Shown here piece by piece: positions 21,161 through 34,400 of a stretch of DNA of 64,000 nt (positions are counted from its first letter, which is position 1; each line of letters opens with the position of its first letter). The notes under the pieces were generated by a model that saw only the letters and a list, made by a program, of their open reading frames with translations, had not been told where the DNA came from and ran no database searches. The stretch lies in assembly GCA_000151295.1 (NCBI GenBank), contig GG745341.1, positions 461,971-525,970 on the forward strand, in the 5' to 3' direction. Made by a program: the position numbers and the translations under genes. Source of the stretch: Allomyces macrogynus ATCC 38327. Taxonomy: Eukaryota > Blastocladiomycota > Blastocladiomycetes > Blastocladiales > Blastocladiaceae.

Positions 21161-24100
21161 ATGATGCTTGGCCGCGCCGAACCCACGAGTCTCGGGTCCA
21201 TGTCGGCCTTCCACGGCGACCGCGACATGCCGCCGCAGCGCCAAGGCTACGCGTCCAAGTCGGTCGCGAGTAACAGCTCACTCACGCCCAGCTACCTCGG
21301 CACCGTGCGCGGCGGCGGGTCGCGCCGCACCTCGATCGCGTCGGGCGGGTACGCCAGCTCGTCTGGGACGAGTGCTGCTGCGGCGTTTCTCGACATGCAA
21401 GTCGTGCCGGCGCCCACGCAGCAGCAGCTCGATCCGGCGCGCCGCGACGAGATTGAGCGGCTGCGGCAGCTGCACGGCGAGGGCCAGCACAACCACGTGT
21501 CGGTCGCGCGGTATGACGACGACTACGAGCACGAGCACGGCCAGTACCAGCAGCAGCTCATGCAGCAGCACCAAGACGCCACGTCGAACTCGCCGTACCA
21601 AGACTTTGACCACCTCGTGCAGCACTCGCAACAGCAACTGCAGCAGCACCCTCAACTGCCTCCCCCAAGCGACTCCGGCGTCCAAGTGGGTCGCGCCGCG
21701 CACCTGTGCACCATGGACCGGCTGCTCATGCACCCGGCTTTCGAGGCCGCCAAGTCGCTCCTGCGCGCGGTCCCGTTTGCCGGGATTTTCGTGCACATGG
21801 TTGACACGCTGACGCGGTGGCGGCTGCTCAACCTCGAGCGGCAGCAGCACGATGGGTCCGACCCGATCGAGCTCGGCACGCGCGGCTTGCCCGGATCGAT
21901 CTCGGCCATGCACTTGGGCGTCGGCAACGTGCAGCGCGCTGCGGCGCTGGCCAAGCGCGCACATGAAGTCACGGCTGTTTTGCTCGCGACGATCGAGCTG
22001 TTGCCGCCGCGCGACCGTCGCGAAGATCATCCACGGTTGCGTATTTTCCGCGATCGCGTCACTGAAATCATGTTGCTGCAGCGGTCGATTGCATCGTTTT
22101 CCGTGTCGCTGGGCGATACGAACGAGCAGGCGACTGGCGGCAAGAAGCGTGGCGGGAAAACGGCGTCGCTCATGACGGCGTTCCGTGCCGACCACCACGC
22201 GCGCATTCTCGACGCGTTGTCGGTCACGCTCGACGCACTCGAACGCGACATTCAGACACAGCTGGCTGTGCACACGGCGACGGCTGCTGTCGTCGCCGAC
22301 GCCAAGCTGAACGCGATCGCCGGGTACTTGCAAAAACTGTGCGATCAAATGACGGCCGGTGGTAGCGGCGGCGGGCAGGGCGGCGCGCAAAACGAGCAGC
22401 TGATCACGCTGCTGTCGTCGCTGATCCCGTCGGTCCAGGCCGACCGCGAGTCGCAGCACGAAGAGATTCAGCGGCAAGTGCAGCTCGCCATGATGCCCGG
22501 TTTCTTGCACGACCCGCGCGTGCACCCGAACGTGCGCAAGCTCTGGTGGCATTTCCGCTGGACCGCGACCAACGTGGACCTTGATACGCTCGTGCGCAGC
22601 CTCGGCGATTTTTTCGTGGCCGAGCTGGCCGAGCTGGCCGGAGACGATGCTGCAGCAGCGTCGTTGCAGGCCGTGGCCATCAAGGGTCCTAAGGGGTACG
22701 AGTCGGTGCGGTCGTCGCGGTACCTTAACGAGACGGTGCGTAGCACGTTCAACCCACTCGAGTCGATGATGGGCGGTGGGGCCAGCAGTGCGAGCACCAA
22801 GAAGGCCGGCTGCCTGTCGGGCAAGCGCGACCCGCTGCTTCTTCTGTGGAACCATTTCCTTCAAACAATTGCCGCCCCCAAGGACACGCGCGCGAGCCGG
22901 CGCGGGATACCACGACAACCGCTGTGGTTTATCGAGGACCTGCAGCTCGACGGCGCCATGTCCCCACTCACCCTCTCGGAAACGCTCGGGTCGGCCAACG
23001 TCTCGCTCGGCGACTACGTCCTCTGGAAGCTGTTTGGCTGGATGCACCTGGCCATCCGGCTCGAGCACCGGATTTACACGCACACGCCGACGCTGCCGGG
23101 CAGCGACGCCACGGGCGGCAAGACGCCGACCTCGTCGCGGCGCATGAAGAACAACATGTTCGTCTTGCTCGGGCGGCACCACCTCGACCGGTTCCTTCAG
23201 TGCATGCAGCTCGTCATGAACGCATTGCGCAAGCGGTACCGGTACTCCCAGTCGCTGCACCACCGCATCATCTCGACATACATGCGCATCTACGCCGCGC
23301 AGCGGCTGCCGGGCGCGTCGTCGTCGCGTTCAGCGCGTGTGCTCGGTGCGGGCCGCCGCGGATCCGATGCGGCCATGGACGCGATGATGCCCAAGTCACT
23401 CGTGAGCTTCTCAGAGCGGTTCGAGGACCTGCTCGTGTTTCTCGAGGAAACGACCGAGTTCTTGGACACGATTCAGCAGTCGGCGATTGTCAAGGTGCAC
23501 CCCCACCAGACGCGGTCTGGTGGAGTCGCTGCGAAGCCAATGCAGTTTATCACGCCCGAGGCGATTGCCATGTTCGAGGCACAGATCAAGAGCTTGCAGG
23601 TGCGGCTCGTCGCGTGCGCTGGGGAAATTGGTACGTTCGCGTTTCTTGCTCATGGTCCGCGAAAGTGCTTTGGGTCTCATCGTCTCTTTCTTTGATTAGG
23701 TCTCGACTTGCCGTCCTGGACCGCCGACGAACTGAACCACCTCGAGAGCCTCGACGCGCCCAACCAGCTCACGCTCAACTTGATGCGGCGCACGTTCATC
23801 GACACGGCGTCGGGCGTCGTCGGCGACCGGATCATTCTCGCACCAACATCCGTCACCAACATCCTGCCCATTGACGACGATACCGACGAGGCGCGCATGG
23901 CTGCGACCACCGCTGACGGCACGAAGCTCGTGGCTACGGGCGACTGGTGCGGCCACCCCGTCCAGCTGTTCCGGCTCGCGTGCGACCTGCCGGACGGGGC
24001 ATGGGAAGAGGACGCGAACGACGAGTACGAGGCCGCGCATACGCGGTTCGAGAACGCGCTCAAGTTGATTTCTCTCGCCGCGTCGATTGCCTACGCGCCG

Positions 24101-27100
24101 TCGCTCCTGCAAATGCACGGTCTGGTTCTGCTCGAGGACCCGCCGTTCATGACCGATACCGCAAAGGACAAGCCGCGGCGGTCGGATTTGGGCCGTACGT
24201 CGGCACCCAAGGCCAACCACGGGTGGTACATTGTCGCGGAAGGCGGTGTCCTCCCGCTGCCGCAAGTCTGCACCGAAGGGTTCCCGCTCGTTGCCAAGTT
24301 GCGCGTCGCGCAGTCGCTGGTCGGCGCGCTCGCCGTCCTTGATGCGCACGGCGTCCCGCACTGGACATGGTGTGCGCGCAACGTCTATGTGACCATGGAC
24401 GGCCACGCCAAGCTCGGCGGGCTCTGGGACGCGCCGCGCCTGGGCGACGCCGAAGTCGCGCGGTACCAGGCACCCGAGGACATGGACGAGGCGCGCGACA
24501 CGGCAAGCCTCGAGGCCGAGAGTCCGAACGCCCACTGGTTTTCGGCGCTCGTATATGCGTTTGGCGTCATGCTCTGGGAAATGATCATGGCGTACGATTA
24601 TGGCGCCGAGGTGTTTGACCGGCCGCTGCCGCTGTGCGAGTCGGCATTACCGCAGCGCATCATTCAGATCAACCCGGAGAAGCTGTTTGATTGCTTGAGT
24701 CGCCAGGCGGCGGCGCTGGGCCAGGGTACGTCGTGTCTCAGAAAGGATGTGGATCGTGATCTGCAGCGATCTGACAGTTTTCGCGCTGGACCACCGTAGT
24801 CATGACCGAGGACGAAATCCGGCTCCTGGTGAACGTGATCGACTCGTGCGTGAACCCGTCGCCCATGGGCCGGCTCACGGTGCGCGATCTCGTCTCGACC
24901 ATGACCAAGATTGTGCGGCGCGTGGAGCGGCGGTTCCTGGCCAACCCGCCCGCCGGCATGATGCCCTTGATCCTGACCATGGCGGCGATGCCGCCGTCGT
25001 CGGATGCCGACCTGTCCGCGCCCGCCGCTGCGGTCGCCGCTACCAACCCGACGCCGCCGACCGAACCGACTGCGCCGACATCAACGGCTTCGACTGCGAC
25101 CGTCGGCTCAACGCCACCGTCGATCGTAAACGGGTCGGTGCGCGGTGTGCCCCCGCGCATCGAGTCGGCCATGTACTCGTCGCCGGCCAACTCGACGGGC
25201 GCCGTCGTGACCACGCCGAGCAACTCGGGCGACCTCGTCGCGCGCGGGCTCGGTTCCGACTCGATGCCGTCCCTCACGCTCTACCAGGCTGATACGACGG
25301 GCGTCATGCAAGCTGAACTCGTTCCTCAAGACGGATCTGTCCGCAGCCGGCAATCGCTGCTCGACAAGAAGCACGCCGCGGCCACGCGGCACCGCCCACT
25401 GCCCTCGACAGCCGGGCTCACGCTGCACTCGCCACCTACCACCATCATGGCACCGCGACCCATCATGCCCGAATTTCCCGGCTCTTACCCAGCGGCACCG
25501 ACTTATGCGGCCGCTGTTGCGTCGTCGTCAGGTACCGTGTCCCCGGACTCGTCGGACATTGAACGGCCGGACACTCCGCCGGCCTCGTCGCCGCTGCTCC
25601 TCACCCAGGCGCTCGGAACCGCAGACGAGCCCTCGCATGCGACGGGCAAGATCAACTATGCGGCCTCAACCCCGTCGGCGCGCGTGCGGTTCAACCTGAG
25701 CATGAACGCGGCGAACGCTGAGAAGAAGTCAGATACGGTGCGGTCGACGGGCCCGACGCGGTCGATTCTCAAGCTGGATCCCGAGGCAGCCGCTGCCAAG
25801 GCTGCCGAAGTTGCTGCTGCTGAGGCGCAGCGCCGACGCGAGGAGGAGGTGCACAAGGCGCGAGTCGCGGCCGCGGTCATGGCGATTTCGGAGCCGCCGA
25901 GCAAGACGACCGACCCGCCCGTTACGGTAGAAAAGGGCAAGAAGAAGCGCATTCTGAGCCGGCTCGCCGACCGGCTGTCGTTCACCAAGACGCCCACCAC
26001 GCCGTCGTTGTCGGACTGGGGGCCGCTGTCGTTTGCCAAGAGCGAGCACGAGACGTCGCCGCGCAAGGGCGGCAAGAAGGGCAAGAAGAACACTGCTGCT
26101 GCCGAGCCGGCACCAGTCATGGCTTCGCCCGCGTCATCGGCGGCTACGCCCGCTTCGTCGGCGGCGACACCAGGGACCGCGCCCGCGACCCCGTTCGCGA
26201 GCCCGAATGTGATGGCCACGTCCAAGCTGGCGTCGCCGCCAACGGCCACGTCCAAGCTGTCATCGCCGCCGATGGCGCCAGCGCCCGTCGTCTCGGATCA
26301 GCCCGACCGCAGCTCGTCGCCCGAGCCCGAGTACCACTCGGCGTCCGAGTCGGAATTCCCAACTCGACCCGTGTCTTCTGCTGCGGACGACGAAGACGTA
26401 TCGGCAGCGTCGGTATCAGCGTCCGCGTCGGCCGCGATTGAAACCTCTCCGCCGTCTCGCGCGTTCGCATCGAGCCCGCCACCGCGCCGCGCGTCCCCGC
26501 AAGCCGGGGCCGACCTGGAGCGCGCCGCCAAGGAGCACTTTGAAGCGGGCGATGGTGCCGAGGCCACGAGGCTCTTGGCACGCGCCGCCTCGGTGTACGG
26601 GCGGCCGACAGCCATGATGCTGTTGGGCGACTGGTTCTACTATGGCGAGAAGGGCGCGGCCATGGGCGCGCGCGACCTCGAGCGCGCCAAGCTGTTCTAC
26701 GCGCAGGCCGTGGACCTCGGGCACACCGTGGCGCGCGCCGGGCTCGCCGATCTGATCATGTTCGGGTCCGGGCACGGCCTGCCGCCACTGCCGTCACAGG
26801 TCGAGGCCGCGCTCGAGCACTATGTCGCTGTCCTGCAGACGTTCCAGGCACCGCCGACCGTGAGCCGAGACGGAGATGCTGACGAGGACGACGCTGACGA
26901 CGCGGCGTTCCCTGCGCCACTGCTTGCGCGCGTGCATGCCGGGATCGCCGACGCGCTTGCTTTGCGCGGCGACATGGAGCAGGCCGAGGACTATGCGCGC
27001 GTCGCGCTCGACATTGACCCGAAGACGCGCCGTGCAGCGGCTCGACTTGGCAAGTGCATTGTCGAGCGCGCTGCCCGAGAGACAGAGCGCGGTGGACCCG

Positions 27101-27264
27101 CGCGGTCGTGGATGCACTGCTCAACGATGCGTGGATTCATGCTCCAGGGCGCGCAGGGCACGCGCACGGGGCTCGAAGCACTTGTCGAGTGGTACAATGT
27201 GCGCGGCGACCATGACGAGGCTGCGCGGCTGCGTGGGCATTTGCATGTGTACTCGGATATGTGA
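21161..27264 (+). CDS. Giant protein with MLKL-like N-terminal region, pseudokinase domain and Sel1-like repeats
   Basis: Three exons, 21161-23630, 23700-24725 and 24800-27264 (donors GTACGT both times), give 1,986 residues. Residues of about 194-390 are helical and resemble the MLKL N-terminal four-helix bundle: SLLRAVPFAGIFVHMVDTL, then AAALAKRAHEVTAVLL. Residues of about 880-1160 are kinase-like, but key residues are replaced. The VAIK Lys position reads PVQLFRL, the HRD catalytic loop reads PHWTWCARN, DFG reads GGLWD, while an APE-like APED and WFSALVYAFGVMLWEMIMAY (helix F) remain. A long Ser/Pro/Thr-rich region follows. From about 1740, Sel1/TPR-like repeats are present (AMMLLGDWFYYGEKG, ARAGLADLIMFGSG). 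Kinase-Sel1 architectures are signalling proteins; the combination with an MLKL-like bundle suggests a scaffold or membrane-acting switch. Function is inferred. The MLKL similarity is by eye. Confidence 0.75.
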
Positions 27265-29062
27265 TGCGTACAGACCGATGGACGTGCACGCGCATGATGT
27301 TGATGGTTGCTGTTTTGTTGTTGCTGAAGCCGCTGTTGTTTTGTACCCACCCATTTGCTTTTGGCTTGCGTTTTTGCCTGCGTTTGGCCGCATTTTGTCG
27401 AATGTCATTTACCCTTGTTTCTCACTATTGATAAGCCGACCACCGGCATTATATTTTGGCATGAAGTAAACAATTCCAGGCTTACGCCTGCTGTCGTCGT
27501 GTGACCAATTTTGGCCGCACGCACGCGCGGTGTGGTGCGCGCATGAGGTTTGATTTCTTGGTTGCTGAACTTCGCTTGTCACCCGGTTCTCTGGGTCTGT
27601 TCTTTTGCGCAATCCTATGCCTTGGCTGATCCCTTCAGATCGGAGACATGAAAGCATAGCATCATCACCCTTTCACAGGAATGAGCGGTATCATCAGACT
27701 TGAGCTGGTGGTGGACACTGTGCTGCTAACCACACATTCACATGTGCTTGACGGCCCAGCATAAAAGTACTTTGGGGCATCACCCACGTGCACTGGCCTC
27801 TGCGTGCTTCTGATACTTGCAGATTTACCAGTGATCGTATTTTCCAGACTCATATCGTATGAGAATCGCCCTTGTGCTCCAATGAACTTTGTTATGCAAG
27901 AAAGAATGACAAACAATTCTGAAAACAAAGAAAGAACGTCAGTGCGGACAGATGGCCCGTCCAACTTGATCACCAATGAATGGGCCCAACAAAACCTTTG
28001 GGCTCAAGCGCAGTCAACATTTCCGTAATTTGAGCCTTGATGCAAGCGTCGACGTCTCCCTCGACGATCACATCAGTGGGCGTCGGGCTTGCTGCCTGAT
28101 TGCTTCTCTTCAATATGTATGATTCAGTGAGCGATGCGTTTGCTTTTTATTGTTGTGACGAAGTATGTAGCGTTGTAGCAAGCGGGTATTGCAGTGGTCC
28201 ACTCGGGCCATTGCGGGATGGAGAGTGAAATTGTCGTTTAAATTTGTTGCACAAAGAAGCGGATTTCATGGTGACACTGCTTTTTTTTTCGAACACCACA
28301 ATGTGACACAGCAGGCACGCCGCCAAGAGCCGAGTTGTGGCCATCACTCTTTTCGGTCTCATAAACGACGGCTGTTTGGCGGGAACGCGACACTTTCAAA
28401 TGCAGAAAGGCTTGTCAAGTTTCACCTAGCCAGCAGGTTGGGGAAAATGAGAACAGTCGACAACGCTGACGATGACGATATCATAATGAAGAAGTTGACC
28501 AGCCTTGCAGCATCGTACGCGAGAAATCTCAAAATGCGCTTCATGGCGCATAGCCTTGTGGCCGAGATATGATCCGAGCAAAGAAACCATCAGCGGACAT
28601 CCCTGGCGGCCTCCAAACTGGCCCAGAAGTGGCCATGACACTCATGACGTCCTGGCTGATGCTTTGATGTTCGAACGCTTGGCAACAAGGCGACCTCCAA
28701 CTATTCGCAACCAACTGAGGGAGAGCAATGGCCCATCGGTTGCTAAGGCGAACGAGGACGAATGAAGTAGGTTGAAGCTGACTGGTGCCAATGCTTTTCG
28801 TCGTCTCATTTGGATCTTGTGTGATGCAGACGACGTTACCTATATCAAACAACGTACTTGATAAACTTGACGTGACCGTAATCATTTCGCAACACCCGGG
28901 CTTTGCCGGCGGTTACATATGGAACATAAAGTGTGGAGCAGAAGCAGCACCTTGCCGCCATTGACAATGAACTCGCCTTGGCATCAGATGCATGCGCACG
29001 CTCATGAGCTGGACAAAACGATACATTAGACACAAGATCAAACTCCTCAGAGCTTGCCAATA
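27265..29062. other. 1.8 kb gene-poor stretch, visibly lower in GC
   Basis: Base composition drops compared with the flanking coding DNA, and open frames are short on both strands, the longest about 125 codons at 28189-28572. I recognise no domain, tRNA or terminal repeat. It may be old transposon debris or a true intergenic region between the 3' ends of the pseudokinase and desaturase genes. Confidence 0.5.
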
Positions 29063-30701
29063 CTAATCCTGCATGGCCGACGTGCCATCCGACGCCTTCG
29101 TGGCAGCCTCGTCAGGCACCAACCCATCCACGCGCGCGACGCGTAACCGCGACATCAAATTCCGTGCAGCCGTCGCGTGCATGTAAATCCCGCCATTGAA
29201 CGCCCTCGTCGCGTCTTTACCCAGGTAGAGCTTGATCCACTTGGTCCCGCCCGGATGGTCGTGGATGAAGAGTGACACGTCCAGCGCAACGCCGTCAATG
29301 ACCAGCATCATCGGGTTAAGCTTGAGTTCCTCGTGCCAGCGGTCGACCGACCAGGCGGGTAGCGACTCGACGGGCACGCCCCAGTCGAGCTTGGCGCGCC
29401 ACTTGTCGAGCCGCTTTTGCTGCATGATCAAACGGCCCTTTTGCACTTCGTTGTCCGGGAACGTTTTCAAGTCATACGTGAGCCCAATGAGACTCGCGAG
29501 GTAGATGACGATCTTGGTTGGGTCCCATTCGTGCCACCGGATCGCGTTGCGGTAGTCGTTGGGGAACTGTAGATGATTGGGACGTGAGATGTCGGGAGTG
29601 AGCAACACTGGCCGATTGCAAACCGAAGCAAAAGGAGCGCGAGCGCACCTCGTGGTGGAAGTTGTGCATGCCCTCGCCCATGGTCACGAGCGCGGTCAGG
29701 AAATGGTCACGCGGCGAGCGACGGTCGTCGTATGTGGCCTCGCCGAGGTAGTGCGCGAGCGAGTTGACTGTTGGCGTCGGATTTGTTAAGAACACGTCCC
29801 CTGGACCTCACTCCACCCAATAAATCGTACCGCAAAACGTGGCATGATGAAGCAACACCATGCGCACCCACCCGGCCCAGACAAACCCACCCCAAAAGTC
29901 ACCCCACCCGTACCCGGCGACCAAGGTCGGGAACACGAGCCCCATGAATATCGAAATCGGCGCATAGTACTGGTGCTGGTACCGCACAATCGGGTCGGCG
30001 TCGAGGTCGGCCATGTCGACTTGCCGTTGCGCGACGCGCACAGCGCGGTCCGGGTTGAAGAGCATCCACAAGAAATGCGACCACAGCAGGCCGCGTTGCG
30101 CCGAATACGGGTCCTTGTCGGTGTCGGTGAACCGGTGGTGTGCGCGGTGGCCGCGCGCCCTGTTTTTCCGCGGAACATTTGAGACGCATCCAACAAAGCG
30201 CGTGAGCGCGCGGAAGTTGCAGAAAAACACGCACCACCAACGAATCGACCCCTGAATCGACCCAGCACCCGCGAGCGCCATCCACAGACGGTACGGCCAT
30301 GCGGCCGAGTAGGCGCGGTGCGCCCACAACCGGTGGTAACCGGCCGTGACGCCCGTGGCGCAGATCGCGTAAAAGAGAATCGACCAAATGAGCGTCTTGG
30401 TGGCCAACGGCGTAGTCAGACCCCAATAGAGCGCGAGGAACGGCGACACAACAAGAACGGTCGCTGACGGCCACTTGACGCGGCTCCAGGACAGCGGCTC
30501 GCGCTCAACTTGCGCAACGGCCAAGTGCGCCGATGGATTGTGTCCGAGTGTCGTTCCACGCCAGAGTTTGGGCGTTGCCGTCGCATCGTCGTCGGCGAGC
30601 GTTGGAACAGTGCCGAGAACGCTTGCTGTCGCAGGGGCCGCTGATCGGCGCGCCCTGAGCGTGGGTGCTGGTGCAGAGCTGCGGTCGGATCCGTCGGGCA
30701 T
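29063..30701 (-). CDS. OLE1: Acyl-CoA delta-9 desaturase with C-terminal cytochrome b5 domain (Ole1-type)
   Basis: Minus-strand exons 30701-30235, 30159-29831, 29767-29649 and 29566-29063 give 472 residues. Three histidine boxes bind the di-iron centre: HRLWAH (123-128), HRAHH within [10 protein letters not shown] (about 160) and HNFHH (300-304). [20 protein letters not shown] is restored only by splicing and is typical of Ole1. After the catalytic half comes a fused cytochrome b5 domain with HPGG at about 409-412 and a second heme His in [13 protein letters not shown]. The enzyme makes palmitoleate and oleate from saturated acyl-CoA in the ER membrane, with b5 feeding electrons. An in-frame ATG at 30794 would add 31 residues encoded by a CT-rich leader; I prefer 30701. 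The gene is divergent from AROM. Confidence 0.93.
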
Positions 30702-31460
30702 GGTGCTGGTCTGGCGTCGGCTCGAGGCAGTGGGGAGAGAGAGAGAGAGGGAGGGCGGAAGCTGCACGAACGAGCAAAGGACCGCGTTGGCCATGACAGC
30801 ACGAGCCGTTGCTGTCGGTCAAGATTTGTCAGGCCATGGTGAGCGGCAACCCTGGCCCGCCCTGGCGCGATCAGCGCTTACAGCCGGTCAAGGCCCCTTT
30901 TGTCCGTCGGGCGTCGGTGGTACGCACTGAGCAGGCATGAAACACGTCGATCTGGGTGCTGTGTGAGCAAGACGCGCGCGCGATCGGTTCGCCAAGCGGT
31001 GTGGCACTGCACGATCGGGGCGGCCTGCGAACGCGCCATTCAACGTCCAAGTCAATCAGATGCCAGGACCGTCGGCAGGGCATGCCTTGGCTCCACCGCA
31101 CCCACCGCATGTGAGTGGCGCAGCGGGGCGTTCACACATAACCGGGCCTGCTTTCCAGCGGATCATCCGGGCAGAACCTAATTAGCACGCGGTGATTTGT
31201 GTGACTTGTTGCGCACGTGCCTCTGCACTCATGGCGCGCGCCGAACCGCAACGGCCAGCGTTGGATCTTCAACGCGCACCACCGCCGGCATTGGCCCGCG
31301 CGCGATCAGTCCTGATCAACCGAGCCGCAACAGCACAGTATAAAGAGCGCTGGCCCCCCTGGGCCCGCTCGCAAGCGCAAGAACCAAACATCTATCTGCA
31401 CAGTGGACGCGACCGGCTGATCAATCTTGCTGTGTTCGGTCATACCACCAACCAGCCACA
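30702..31460. promoter_or_regulatory. Divergent promoter region between desaturase and AROM
   Basis: These 759 bp separate the two start codons. A CT-repeat (on the minus strand) lies just upstream of the desaturase ATG at 30738-30755, and a TATA box lies on the AROM side. No gene is supported inside. Confidence 0.55.
31339..31344 (+). promoter_or_regulatory. TATA box (TATAAA) of AROM
   Basis: TATAAA followed by G, in the right orientation, 117 bp upstream of the AROM start codon; spacing is very similar to the FCP1 TATA box. Confidence 0.5.
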
Positions 31461-34400
31461 ATGACCGCGACCACGTTGCCTGCCACGAGCAGGCACCCTT
31501 CCGCTCCCGACGTGACGCTCGTGCCGATCCTCGGGTCGCCCAACACGATCCAGGTCGGCAACAGCCTGACCGACCACATTGCCGCCGACCTGTTCTCGGC
31601 CATTGGCGCGACCGCATCCAAGATTGCCGTCGTGACCGACACGAACCTCGCTGCGCTCGGCCACCTCGACCGGCTCGTCGCGGCACTGCGGGGCGCATGG
31701 CACGCGGCCACCACCAAGCGCGCGGCCGCCATCGCGACCGACGCGCACTGGCTACTCACCTACATCATCCCGCCGGGCGAGTCGGTCAAGACGCGCGGGA
31801 CCAAGGCGGCCATCGAGGACTGGTTGCTCTCGCACGGATGCACGCGCGACACAGTCGTGATCGCGCTCGGCGGTGGCGTCGTTGGCGACATGGTCGGCTT
31901 TGTGTCGGCTACCTACATGCGCGGCACGAGGCTCGTGCAGATTCCGACCACGTTGCTCTCCATGGTCGACTCGTCGATTGGCGGCAAGACGGCCGTCGAC
32001 GTCCCTGCCGGTAAAAACCTCGTAGGCGCGTTCCACCAGCCGCTGCGCGTCTACATTGACACAGCCTACCTCGCCACGCTACCGAAACGCGAAATTGTGA
32101 ATGGCATGGCCGAAATCATCAAGACAGCTGCGTTCTACTCAGCCGACGATTTTGCGCTGCTCGAAGCCGACCCGGATCGCGTGCTCGCGGCGGCGCAGGC
32201 CGCCAAAGCCGACCCGTTGCTCATGCAAATTGTCGTGGGCGGTGCACGCATCAAGGCGAGCGTCGTTTCGCAAGACGAAAAGGAGGGCGGTTTGCGCGGG
32301 CTGCTGAATTTCGGACACACGGTCGGGCACGCCATCGAGGCTGCGCTGACCCCACGACTGCTGCACGGCGAGTGCGTGGCCATGGGCATGGTCTACGAGG
32401 CCGAAATTGCGCGGTACCTCGGCCACTTGCCGCAAGCGCACGTTGGTCGATTGATTCGATGCATTGCCAGCTACGGCCTGCCGACGACATTGCACGACAA
32501 GCTCACGATCCAGTACGCCGGTGGGGTACAGGCCGCGCACGTGGCCGTCGACACGATGATGGAGTACATGAAGGTGGACAAGAAGAATGCCGGCGCACAA
32601 AAGAAGCTCGTGTTGCTGAAACGCATTGGCACGACCGTCGAGTTGCGCGCGAGTGCCGTCGACGACCATGTGATTCGGCTCGTGGTCGCGCCCGGCGTGC
32701 GCATTCTGCCGTCGCCAAGTATTGCGCTGCCCATGACGAAAATCGACGCGACGCAACCTGTCGTGCGCCCGGCCATGACCGACGCGGACCGCGGCACTGT
32801 CGTGACAGTACCCGGATCCAAGTCCATTTCCAACCGCGCGCTCGTTCTCGCTGCGCTCGGCCGCGGTACCGTGCACATCAAGAACCTGCTCCTGTCGGAC
32901 GACACACAGGTCATGCTCACGGCGCTGCAGCGACTCGGCGCGTGCGAGTACACGTGGCGCGACGAGGACAATGTGCTGATTGTCACGGGCAATGCCGGCA
33001 AGATGGCTGTGCCCAACGGCGAGCTCTACCTCGGCAACGCCGGGACTGCTGCGCGGTTCCTGACGGCCGTCACGACGCTCGTAGGTGCGCCCAAGGGTGC
33101 CTCGACGCAAACGGTCCTCACGGGCAACGCGCGCATGAAGCAGCGTCCGATTGGGCCTCTCGTCGATGCGCTGCGCGAGAATGGTGTCCACGTCGACTAC
33201 GTCGAAGGCCAAGGTTGCTTGCCGCTTCGTGTCGGGACCGGTGGCCTGCCGGGCGGGCACATCAAGCTCGCAGCCAGCGTCAGCTCGCAGTACGTGTCGG
33301 CGATCCTATTGTGCGCGCCGTACGCGCGGTCGCAGGTCACGCTTGAGCTGACGGGCGGCAAAGTCATTTCGCAGCTCTACATTGACATGACCATTGGTAC
33401 ACTTCGGTTTCTTTTCTTGCAGCACGCTCGTGTCCGAACCGTCTCTGACCTGCCCAACGCCGGAAATAGCAATGATGGCCTCGTTCGGCATCCATGTCCA
33501 GCGCACGGCTCCGACCGTCTACGTGATCCCGCAGGGCGCCTACACGAACCCGGCCGAGTACGCTGTCGAGCCCGATGCGTCGTCGGCCACCTACCCGCTC
33601 GCTGTCGCAGCCATCACGGGCCACCGCGTCACGATCCCGTACATGGGTTCGGCGTCGTTGCAGGGCGACGCGCGGTTCGCCGCCGACGTGCTCCAGCCCA
33701 TGGGCTGTGCCGTGCGCCAGACACCCAACGAGACGACCGTCCAGGGACCCGCACCGGGCACGCTCGGCGCGCTCGCCGAGATTGACATGGAGCCCATGAC
33801 CGACGCGTTCCTGACGGCTGCGGCGCTCGCGGCGGTGGCAACGCGGCAGGGCGGCATCACGGCGATCCGCGGTGTTGCGAACCAGCGCGTCAAGGAGTGC
33901 AATCGCATCCAGGCGATGATGGACCAGCTGGCCAAGTTTGGCGTCAAGACCGAGGAACTCGACGACGGGATCAAGGTGTTCGGGGCGGACGTGGTCGCGA
34001 TGCGTGCGCGCGCGGCGGCGGCCATGACCGCGCGCGAGCCCGTGGCCGTCGACTGTTACGACGACCACCGTGTCGCCATGTCGCACAGTGTGCTCGGCGC
34101 GCTCGTGCCGTGCGTCATCAAGGAGCGCAAGTGTGTTGAGAAGACGTGGCCCGCGTGGTGGGATACACTGACGCGCGTGCTGGAGGTCCCGACTGACGCC
34201 GAGGATATCGAGCTGGCGCGCGGTGATGCGAGCAATGAGTCGGCTGGGACGGCGACCAGCGCGCCGCCCTCGGTGATTTTGATTGGCATGCGCGCTGCGG
34301 GCAAGACGTCGCTCGGCCAAGCTGCGGCCAAGGCGCTCGGGCGCACGTTCATTGACCTCGACCACGAGTTTATGCGGCAGCGCAACTTGCCGTCGATCAA

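Noticed and set aside
21278..23263. 661-codon minus-strand frame inside the pseudokinase gene
   Set aside because: Antisense shadow caused by GC-rich third positions; the sense frame has folded-domain character and correct splice junctions.
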